23,718 nucleotides of DNA from Candidatus Aenigmatarchaeota archaeon (GTDB lineage: Archaea; Aenigmatarchaeota; Aenigmatarchaeia; QMZP01): assembly GCA_016867675.1 (NCBI GenBank), contig VGIZ01000001.1, positions 1-23,718 of the forward strand. Reading direction: 5' to 3'. Both the position numbers and the translations under genes were made by a program. Positions 14,059-21,000 of the stretch are shown here, piece by piece; the stretch's first letter is position 1, and each line of letters begins with the position of its first letter. Below the pieces are notes generated by a model. It was not told where the DNA came from, did not search any database, and worked only from the letters and a program-made list of their open reading frames with translations.

Positions 14059-14553
14059 GTGGCCCAGACGAGAGGAAACTTAGAAGCCAGATATGCGAGA
14101 TGCGAAAGGAAGTTCGTGAAGGTAGATAATATGCTTTATCGCGATTATCAGAGCATGGCTTATGAGGACTTGGATTCCGCAAGGAAGGAAGAAAGCCCGA
14201 GGTGGGCAGTGACGAAGGCTTATCAGGCATTGTTCATGATGTGCAATTCCATCCTTGTGAAAAAGGAAGGTTTCTACTCAAAGGACCATGGCTGCCTTAT
14301 AGTAGCATTATTGCGCAATAATCTGGTCACAAAGGAGGCTTTGGGCAGGATTCACAAGATGCTCGAAGAAAAGGAAAGGCTGCTTTCTTCGTTAAGCCAT
14401 GAGGACTCGTTCTCCGAGGAGATAACCGGCATCAGGCTCGCGAGAAACAAGTATCTGTATCTCCCAAAAACACTGCGCAAATCCGCGGCGCAGCCAAAGC
14501 AAATCATAGAGGAAGTCGCGGAACTGATGAGGATACTGGGCGGGATGGAATGA
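14059..14553 (+). CDS. HEPN-domain protein of HEPN-MNT module 1 (degenerate active site)
   Basis: The 164-residue protein is mostly helical. MAYEDLDSARKEES and WAVTKAYQALFMMCNSILVKKEGFYSKDHG (about 33-77) match the HEPN four-helix core. HEPN toxins are RNases with an R-x4-6-H motif, in the MNT-paired class followed by a tyrosine. Here the corresponding place reads RLARNKYLY (126-134): the histidine is absent, apparently replaced by Tyr or Lys. So it may be inactive or bind RNA without cutting. The GTG start is favoured by GAGGTGA 4 nt upstream. The stop overlaps the MNT start (ATGA). MNT partners of such toxins AMPylate a tyrosine of this motif. Confidence 0.75.
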   Translation: MAQTRGNLEARYARCERKFVKVDNMLYRDYQSMAYEDLDSARKEESPRWAVTKAYQALFMMCNSILVKKEGFYSKDHGCLIVALLRNNLVTKEALGRIHKMLEEKERLLSSLSHEDSFSEEITGIRLARNKYLYLPKTLRKSAAQPKQIIEEVAELMRILGGME

Positions 14554-15152
14554 TAAAGCAGCTGATGCCCCTGACAAGGAACAAGATGGAGATACTGGCC
14601 GCAATCTATGAGGACGGCGAAACCCACCTGCTGGACATTTCAAGACAACTCAAACTCCATCCATACAGCGTCCAGAAGACCATGGCCAGGCTTAAGCCGT
14701 TCCTCAAGTCCAGAAAAGCAGGAAGGACGAACCTTGTTTCAATAGACAAAGCGAGCCCGAGCTATCAGGAGCTTGCCCGCCTGATTGAGGACTACAGGCT
14801 GCACACGAAGAGCAGCATGGTGAACTCGGTGATAATGCATCTCACAAACCTGTTTTCAGAGGACAATGTGCTTGCATGCTGCCTGTTCGGCAGCTATGCC
14901 AGGATGTCGTTCTCCGAGGAAAGCGACATTGACGTCCTGCTTGTGGTCAAGAGAAAGGGACCTGCTTTAAGGCGCAAGATATCGCAGCTTTCCTCTGTCC
15001 TCGGGAAGGAAGTCAGCCCGTTGATATTGTCCCAGAGCGAGTTCGAGAAGGCGCTGAAAAGCAGGGAGCCGACCATAATGAGCCTGGCGCAGCCGCGGCA
15101 GAGGCTGGTTGTCAGGGGCGCAGGATATTTTCTGGGCGCAATGGAGAGGTGA
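14550..15152 (+). CDS. MNT-type nucleotidyltransferase with N-terminal winged helix, module 1 antitoxin
   Basis: The 200-residue protein has an N-terminal winged helix (about 8-60: MEILAAIYEDGETHLLDISR, then LKLHPYSVQKTMARLKPFL). A minimal nucleotidyltransferase domain follows with LFGSYARMSFSEESDIDVLL: G114-S115, then D126-x-D128, exactly the GSx10DxD signature. MNT antitoxins neutralise HEPN RNases by nucleotidylating a tyrosine. The fused winged helix could also bind the palindromes upstream of the operon. It overlaps the HEPN gene by 4 bp and is surely co-translated. The second MNT in this window has the same architecture, with GS at the same residue number. Confidence 0.85.
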   Translation: MIKQLMPLTRNKMEILAAIYEDGETHLLDISRQLKLHPYSVQKTMARLKPFLKSRKAGRTNLVSIDKASPSYQELARLIEDYRLHTKSSMVNSVIMHLTNLFSEDNVLACCLFGSYARMSFSEESDIDVLLVVKRKGPALRRKISQLSSVLGKEVSPLILSQSEFEKALKSREPTIMSLAQPRQRLVVRGAGYFLGAMER

Positions 15153-15329
15153 CGGCATCTTGCCGCGCCGGCGAAGCAGGGGCAGGAAGTAACCGGCTTC
15201 TTCGTTTGATTTTGCGATTTGCGATTTGCACTTACGGCTCATTGCGGCAGCGGTGAGAAGCAATATAGGCATATATTTATATATTAGTTAATCTACATAA
15301 TATTATAATCATAAAAAAGTGATGTAGGT
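15153..15329 (+). promoter_or_regulatory. Intergenic region with repeat copy and promoter of wHTH-NTase pair
   Basis: The stretch begins with a fragment that reads ILPRRRSRGRK-stop in one frame, resembling the tfb C-terminal tail. It includes the right copy of the 16-bp repeat. TGCGATTTGCGATTTGC (about 15213-15229) is a short tandem repeat. TATA candidates are ATATATTTATATATTA (15271-15286) and the 10-bp palindrome ATAATATTAT (15297-15306), the latter about 28 nt before the ATG. CTACAT/ATGTAG (15293-15298, 15322-15327) is a weak inverted repeat around the start. Confidence 0.45.
15176..15191 (+). repeat. 16-bp direct repeat, right copy
   Basis: This is identical to the 16 bases at the 3' end of tfb and lies 23 bp after the MNT stop. 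It ends in GGAAGTAA, which would be Gly-Arg-Lys-stop-like in the tail frame. The 1.2-kb interval between the copies holds exactly the HEPN-MNT pair and its promoter. Confidence 0.55.
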
Positions 15330-15965
15330 ATGGATTGGAACCGCATAGGCAGGGAGACGGAAGGCCTCCACACGGCGGAGAGCTTCGCCGAAGAGCTGGG
15401 CATAAGCAGGCAGACCGCCATAAACTATCTCCATGCAATGAGGCGGGAAGGCATGGTCAGCACAGAGAGAGGGGCGCGGGGCAGGAGACTCTACAGCATA
15501 TCACCGCTGAGGCTGAGGGAGTTCGGCTTTCCGGGCCTCGCGGAAACTATAAGCGCCAATTCACCGCTTAAGCTGTCCTCGCCTGTCAGGGAAAGGTCTG
15601 ACCACGAGATAACGATTGAGGAAGCAATTGCAAGCGCCGCAGCATCAGGCGATTTCCGAATGGTCATGGCGTCGCTGCCGCTCTTCAGGAAGGTTTCAGA
15701 CTGGTGGGAGCTTTACAGGTTTTCCCGAAGGCTTGGCGTGGCAAAGCAGGTAGGGGCGCTGTACTCCCTGAGCAGGCTGCTGTTCAGGGTGAGATCAGCA
15801 GACAGGCGGGTGCTCACGCTGATGAAGAAAGCCAGGGTCAAGGACGCTTTCATCATAAAGGGTATGAGAAGCAGCGACTTCGCAGAATTGGAGAAGGAAT
15901 GGGGTGTTTTGCTGCCGTTCAACAGGTCGGACTTGGACAGGCTGAAAGAGACGGGGCATAGGTGA
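15330..15965 (+). CDS. Winged-helix protein, putative antitoxin/regulator partner of the NTase
   Basis: The 211-residue protein begins with a clear HTH (about 12-60: TAESFAEELGISRQTAINYL, then MRREGMVSTERGARGRRLYSIS). A helical domain of about 120 residues follows with no motif I recognise. It is translated just before a nucleotidyltransferase gene: its stop overlaps the GGTGA that serves as ribosome binding site for the next gene, 4 bp before that ATG. The pair recalls AbiEi-AbiEii type IV systems, where a winged-helix antitoxin represses the operon. Family membership beyond 'winged-helix' is not secure, and a plain regulator is possible. Confidence 0.7.
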   Translation: MDWNRIGRETEGLHTAESFAEELGISRQTAINYLHAMRREGMVSTERGARGRRLYSISPLRLREFGFPGLAETISANSPLKLSSPVRERSDHEITIEEAIASAAASGDFRMVMASLPLFRKVSDWWELYRFSRRLGVAKQVGALYSLSRLLFRVRSADRRVLTLMKKARVKDAFIIKGMRSSDFAELEKEWGVLLPFNRSDLDRLKETGHR

Positions 15966-15969
15966 CGCC

Positions 15970-16632
15970 ATGCTGGGATTCAAGGAGCAAAATGAGATTT
16001 TCGCGCTGCTGGGCAGGACGCTGAAAAGGAAAGTTGAAGTCCTTGTCATAGGCGGCTCGGCCATGCTTTTCTACAACCTTTCCAAGACAGCCACCAAGGA
16101 CATTGATATCGTGGCATTCTCAGAAGAAGACAGGAAGACCCTACGCCGCGCGCTGGAGAAGATTGGCTTCAAGTTGTTTGTGGAGCCTGACAGGCGGGGC
16201 CACCCCGCGAGGCTCTCCCTGGGCGACAGGGTAATAGACATATTCGCGGAATATGTGATGCACATAAAAATCTCCGAGGGCATGCTGTCCAGGGTCAGGG
16301 AGAAGGCAGAATTCGGCAACTTCATTGCGCTGGTCGCATCCCCGGAGGACATAATATTCTCCAAATGCATGACAGACAGGGAGGGCGACAGGAAGGACGC
16401 GGCTGACATAATAGCCAGGGCAAGCATAGACTGGAAGGCCATTCTGGACGAAGCAGGCTGGCAGTCCAGCCACAACCCGGACAAGATATTCGGCGTCTAC
16501 CTTTTTGACTTCCTTGACGAGCTGCACCACAGCTTCGGGGCGGAGATACCCAGGGATGTGGTGAAGAGGATACTGAAAATCTACGAGGAAGGCATGGAGG
16601 ATGCCAAGAGGCGGTACGGAAAACCTGCCTGA
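15970..16632 (+). CDS. AbiEii/DUF6036-like nucleotidyltransferase (putative toxin)
   Basis: The 220-residue protein has the large-NTase pattern: VIGGSAMLFYNLSKTATKDIDIV with G28-G29-S30 and metal-binding D44 and D46, then a third Asp at D90 in RVIDIFAE. SPEDIIFSKC (124-133) and DREGDRKDAADI (136-147) supply the conserved Lys and Asp found in AbiEii and DUF6036 proteins. AbiEii-type enzymes transfer nucleotides to RNA such as tRNA acceptor ends and arrest growth. This fold differs from the small MNTs nearby, with longer spacing between GS and DxD. It forms a tight two-gene unit with the winged-helix gene. Confidence 0.8.
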   Translation: MLGFKEQNEIFALLGRTLKRKVEVLVIGGSAMLFYNLSKTATKDIDIVAFSEEDRKTLRRALEKIGFKLFVEPDRRGHPARLSLGDRVIDIFAEYVMHIKISEGMLSRVREKAEFGNFIALVASPEDIIFSKCMTDREGDRKDAADIIARASIDWKAILDEAGWQSSHNPDKIFGVYLFDFLDELHHSFGAEIPRDVVKRILKIYEEGMEDAKRRYGKPA

Positions 16633-16758
16633 GACGCCCCTTGCAGCATTCTGAACACTTGCGCTACAACCCATTTCCTCTATAAATACCCGTTTCCCAA
16701 AGTATGCTTAAAAAAGCATAATATTATGCTTAAAAAGGCATAAACTGAAGAATATCGC
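16633..16758 (+). promoter_or_regulatory. Promoter of MNT-HEPN module 2 with conserved upstream element and twin operators
   Basis: TATAAATA (16681-16688) predicts initiation near 16708. Starting 22 nt before it is TTGCGCTACA (16659-16668), part of a 33-nt stretch (16659-16691) that matches 17858-17890 at 27 positions without gaps. Two near-identical 18-nt palindromic elements follow: TATGCTTAAAAAAGCATA (16703-16720) and TATGCTTAAAAAGGCATA (16725-16742). They are 22 bp apart start to start, about two helical turns, over the start site and leader. This looks like a cooperative repressor site. Confidence 0.7.
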
Positions 16759-17388
16759 ATGGATACGAATGCATTGACAAGGGAGGAGCTGAAGCTGCTG
16801 GAGCCGTTCAGGGCCAACCCGCTGGTCAGCCTTAACATAAGAGGAATAGCGAAGAATTCAGGGAAGAATTCATACAGGTGGGTGTTTGGCGCGACCAAGA
16901 AGCTTGCCAGGCTCGGAATATTGGCCATGGAAACCCGCGGCGGCTCAAATTTCTATTTCCTCAACCTCAGCAGCACCTTGGCGCTAACTTACTTGGCGCT
17001 CCTCGAGCAGTTGAGGATTCCTGGCGATCTGCCAGCAAAGAATATCCAAAGGCTCATCTCACTGGTCCCCGCCTCTTACTTCTCGTTCATCGTCACAGGC
17101 AGCTATGCGCGGGGAAACGCCACAAAGAAATCAGACCTCGATGTGGTGGTCATCGCAGAAAGCGACTACGACGCCAAGAAAGCTATGGCAGTCCTGACCA
17201 ACGAGGGCGAACTGATGTCGCCGAAGGCCCACGTGTTTTCCTTCAGCAAGGGCGATTTCCTCAAGATGCTGCTGGATAAAGGGGAAAATTACGGCAAGCA
17301 GCTCTTTAGGAACCGCCTCATACTCTTCGGCTCAGAAAATTATTATCTTATCCTAAGGGAGGCAATAGAGCATGGATTCAGAGGCTAG
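16759..17388 (+). CDS. MNT-type nucleotidyltransferase with N-terminal winged helix, module 2 antitoxin
   Basis: The 209-residue protein shares the layout of the first MNT: an N-terminal winged helix (about 8-70, NIRGIAKNSGKNSYRWVFGA then TKKLARLGILAMETRGGSNF) and an NTase domain with VTGSYARGNATKKSDLDVVV. G114-S115 and D126-x-D128 form the GSx10DxD motif. MNT antitoxins modify the cognate HEPN RNase. The winged helix is a candidate reader of the twin palindromes directly upstream. The 3' end overlaps the HEPN gene by 17 bp. Gene order is antitoxin first, opposite to module 1. Sequence divergence between the two MNTs argues against a recent tandem duplication. Confidence 0.87.
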   Translation: MDTNALTREELKLLEPFRANPLVSLNIRGIAKNSGKNSYRWVFGATKKLARLGILAMETRGGSNFYFLNLSSTLALTYLALLEQLRIPGDLPAKNIQRLISLVPASYFSFIVTGSYARGNATKKSDLDVVVIAESDYDAKKAMAVLTNEGELMSPKAHVFSFSKGDFLKMLLDKGENYGKQLFRNRLILFGSENYYLILREAIEHGFRG

Positions 17389-17845
17389 GCTTTACATTGA
17401 GAGGGCAGGGAACGAGCTGAGGCTGGGCAAGGCTGTATTCAACCTGTCCAGCAACGAGAAAGCAAAGATAGAGCTGGGAGCGAACCCTGACGACACTTTC
17501 TATTCGGCGGTCATCTCCCATTGTTATTATTCAATCTTCTATTCAGCCAAGGCTTACCTCCTGTCAAAAGGCGTCAGGACAAGCCCGCCTGAAGAGCACA
17601 GGAAGACCTATGAGGCTTTCGCCGCGTTCGTAAGAAAGGGGGTTCTGGACAGGGAACTTCTGAGGATTTACGACGACCTTCTGGTCAAGGCGGACGAGCT
17701 TCTGAGTCTGTTCTCCCGCGAGAAATGGAAGAGAGGCCATTATACGTACAAAACCATAGCCCAAGCCAACATACCGCCGGCCGAGGAGTCGCTGGCAAAC
17801 TCTGTAAGGTTCCTTTCAAACATAAACAGGATACTGGGGTCATGA
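17372..17845 (+). CDS. HEPN-domain RNase toxin of MNT-HEPN module 2
   Basis: The 157-residue protein has the HEPN core FYSAVISHCYYSIFYSAKAY (about 43-62) and LLSKGV, then the signature SREKWKRGHYTY. R116 and H123 give R-x6-H within the R-x4-6-H active-site pattern, followed by tyrosines at 124 and 126. These fit the RNase centre and the tyrosine that MNT partners nucleotidylate. An ATG 17 bp inside the MNT 3' end, with GGGAGG about 10 nt upstream, indicates coupled translation. Unlike the HEPN of module 1, its catalytic histidine is intact, so this is the more credible active toxin. Confidence 0.87.
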   Translation: MDSEARLYIERAGNELRLGKAVFNLSSNEKAKIELGANPDDTFYSAVISHCYYSIFYSAKAYLLSKGVRTSPPEEHRKTYEAFAAFVRKGVLDRELLRIYDDLLVKADELLSLFSREKWKRGHYTYKTIAQANIPPAEESLANSVRFLSNINRILGS

Positions 17846-17857
17846 GTCAACCAACTC

Positions 17858-17890
17858 TTGCACTACACACACTTTCCCCTATAAATACCC
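17858..17890 (+). promoter_or_regulatory. Promoter of giant surface protein gene
   Basis: TTGCACTACA (17858-17867) lies 22 nt (start to start) before TATAAATA (17880-17887), the same distance as in the MNT-HEPN module 2 promoter. 27 of 33 positions are identical, including CTATAAATACCC. Initiation is predicted near 17906-17912, leaving a leader of about 130 nt. Confidence 0.65.
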
Positions 17891-17905
17891 TTGTCGGACA
17901 ATAAT

Positions 17906-18038
17906 ATTGTATAGCCGTATGTAGTGCAAGCCGCAGCGGCGGGCGGGTCATTTGCACTACAAGCTGTGCACTGCACACAGCTCATTACAAACGATACCTT
18001 GGCCAGCTTGTCTGGCCTCAGTTGGTTCGGGTGGGAAT
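17906..18038 (+). promoter_or_regulatory. Structured 5' leader of giant surface protein gene
   Basis: Three inverted repeats follow one another. TGTAGTGCAA (17920-17929) with TTGCACTACA (17952-17961) is a perfect 10-bp pair around a GC-rich 22-nt loop. AGCTGTG (17962-17968) with CACAGCT (17976-17982) is a perfect 7-bp pair. GGCCAG (18001-18006) with CTGGCC (18012-18017) is a perfect 6-bp pair. GGGTGGG (18029-18035) may be the ribosome binding site. The first repeat reuses the promoter's TTGCACTACA motif, so it could be a protein site, an RNA stem, or both. No known riboswitch is recognised. Confidence 0.5.
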
Positions 18039-21000
18039 CTGGCATACAAGACCTACAAGAAGGTCAAGGGGAGGAAGCATGGGCCCTATTTCTACAAGAA
18101 CATACGCACAAAGGAAGGGGTGAAGACCATCTACCTCGGCAAGGACAGGGAGAGCGCGCTGAGGAAGGAAGCCGAGCTTGCAGGTGAGCGCGAGAAGGGG
18201 GAAGACCGTCCCTTCAGGAGGGTGCGGGCTGTCAGCCGCGGCAGGAGCCTGCCCTACTGGGTGTATGTCCCTGTGCTCGTCATAATCGTGGGCGCGTTCT
18301 TCGCGCTGCAGCCGCCTGCCATCAGCGTGGCGGTCAGCACGCAGTCCGGCATGCAGGGGAGCGCGCAGGCATACAGGGCGCTGGACGGCAGCATCAACGT
18401 CAATATGATGTCCGCGGCTGTGGAGCCCGGCAAGCCCGCCCCGCAGGTGAGCATAACAGGCATAACATCCCCGCCAGCGAGCATAGAGTCAAAGATAGAC
18501 CTCTATTCAGGCGGTCAGCCGGAGAAGGGCAGGATAGCCACGCCTGTTGTAGCGGTAAACGAGGAGCTCAGCTTCAGGGAGGCAACGGTGACGCTGCCCA
18601 AGAGCGGCGATGTGAACGCAATAATGCGCTGCAAGGGATTTGACTTTGAAAGCTTCACATGCCCTGCATGGGAGAGGACAGGCATACCCTTCACTGACAA
18701 CGGCGACACCATAACGTTCAGGGTCAGCAGCTTCTCCGCCTACGCGGGCGCGCTCATAGAGATAAGCAAGGCAGAGCTGCTGGACCCGGGCAGGAACTTC
18801 ATCGCCGACATCTACCAGCAGGTCAGGAGCAGGGACGGAAACTTCTCGGCTGTCGGGGACAGCCAGTACGTCAGGGTCACATTTGAGCGGGCTTTGGACA
18901 ATAGCAAGGACATCACGGTTTATGCAAAATCCGCTTCCACGAGCGAGATTGAGGTTTATCGCGAGGATGGCAATGAAATTGTTGCCAAGTTTGAGGATAT
19001 TTCGGAAGACAGGATGTACAAGGTTTATCTGGCAAATCTGGAGGAAGGAGAAAGCCGTGAAACATTTGACTTGAAAATTAATTCAGAATCTGGAATTGAG
19101 ATTGATTATATTGTTGACCCAAGCGGAGAGGAATGCTGGGGAACAATCACCGCTTCCTGCGGGGACATTCTTTCTGGATCTGCATGCACCAATGTTTCAA
19201 GCTGCTCATGGGACTTATGCGCCAATGATTATGACTGCTCCATTTGGGACGGAAACTCTGAGGAATGCGATACACATCCATATTGCAGCTGGGATGACCC
19301 TTATTGCGGTGGAGACGGAAGCTGCAATGGATTTAATAACTATGAAGAATGTCAAGCTTATGAAGCTGCCGGCTGTTCTTGGAACGTGGGATGCTCGGGA
19401 GACGTTACAGACACCGGATGCTCTCAGCTTTCCAATTCTGATGATTGCGGGGCTGTTTCGGGATGCACATGGAGCTTTCCTCCGGCGAATTTATCAGATA
19501 CCATTTACAGATGCGGGAGCCTTTCAGCCGGAACTTATGCATTAAACCATTCCATTTCTGATTCAGGAGACTGCCTTACGATTTCAGCGAGCGATGTTGC
19601 CATTGATTGCGCAGGATTTTCAATCACAGGAGACGGCACAGGGACAGGAATAAATGCAGACGCAACCGGAAATGGCGAAAATGGTCATGGTGTTATGATT
19701 AACGACTGCAATATAGGCAGCTTTGAGACATCTGTCTCTTCGTCAGGGGCTGCAAATTCAGAGGGAGGAAACGGAGGCAGCGGAGGAAACATAACAATCA
19801 ACAACTCAATAACAGGAAACATTGCGAGCAATGGGGGATATTCTGACACAATAACAAGCGGAAACGGAGGAAACGGAGGAACAATAACAATTACAAACTC
19901 AACAGCAGGAAACCTGAGTTCTGTTGGAGGCAGCCCATACGGATATTCTGTTGCTGGCGGTTCTGGCGGGGATATCTATGTCGTTGATTCTGTGGCAGGA
20001 AACATAAATGGCTATGGGGGAGATGCCTCAGGAGGAAGCTATGGAGAATCAGGAGGCAGCGGCGGAAATGCGATAATTAACAACTCAGTAACGGGAGATA
20101 TAGATGTTTCTGGCTCAAGCGTTGGTTCTGAGAGCCAAGGTAACGGAGGAAGTGCGGGAACAATAACAACAACAAACTCAACAGCAGGAAACCTGAATGC
20201 AAACGGAGGAAGCGGCAGAAGCGGCGGAAACGGCGCAAATGGAGGCGAAATTACAATTTCAAAATCCAGCATAAACCTGAACAATAAAGCAATATCCCTT
20301 AATTACGGGACAGGAGGATATGGAGATGGCGCGGCTGGAATCTTGACCTTGAATTATTCTTCATCATTCTCAGACGAGGGGGCAACCTACGGAAACGACA
20401 TAAAATTGAAAATTATAAACAATTACGGAAGCATACACTGGTATGACAATGTTGTCTCTTCCGGATTATCCGGCTTGTCCTCTGTTGCAATCGCAAACAA
20501 TTCGGCTTATGTAAATTCCTCTGCCCTCCCGTCTCTGAGCATTCCCGCGAATGCAACGTTGTATGGAATCGGGAACAGGGGTTTCTCCAACCCGAGGGTG
20601 CTGAAGGACGGCTTCACATGCACAGGTTGCACCAATTACACGGCATTAAACGCCAACACCGTCCTGTTCAGCGTGCTGGGCTGGAGCAACTACTCGGTTG
20701 GAGAGGACAACCCGTCGAGCATAAACGTATATCCCGAGCCATACAAGATGAACAACTACACCAACAACGACACGCCGCTGTTTTACTTCAACTACACGGG
20801 CACGGACATCACGGCATCCTGCGAGCTCTTCATCAACAGCACAGGCTACGGCACGAACACATCAGCAGCCAACAGCACATCAACATTTATACTGGCCAAC
20901 CACAGCCTCGCCAGCCAGGACTACTACAGCTGGCATGTCAACTGCACAGGCGCAGCAGGCAACACAGGCAAGTCAGCATCCAACTGGCTCATTTATGACG

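Noticed and set aside
16703..16742. Start of a CRISPR array
   Set aside because: Only two short palindromic units 22 bp apart with a 4-bp gap, lying at a promoter; no spacers, no further units and no cas genes.
14059..17845. Recent tandem duplication explaining the two HEPN/MNT modules
   Set aside because: Gene order is reversed and protein sequences are strongly diverged outside the motifs, so independent acquisition or ancient divergence is more likely.
18001..18044. tRNA-like sequence (GGTTCGGGT resembling a T-loop)
   Set aside because: No acceptor stem, D-arm or anticodon arm can be assembled around it; the hairpin here fits a leader structure better.
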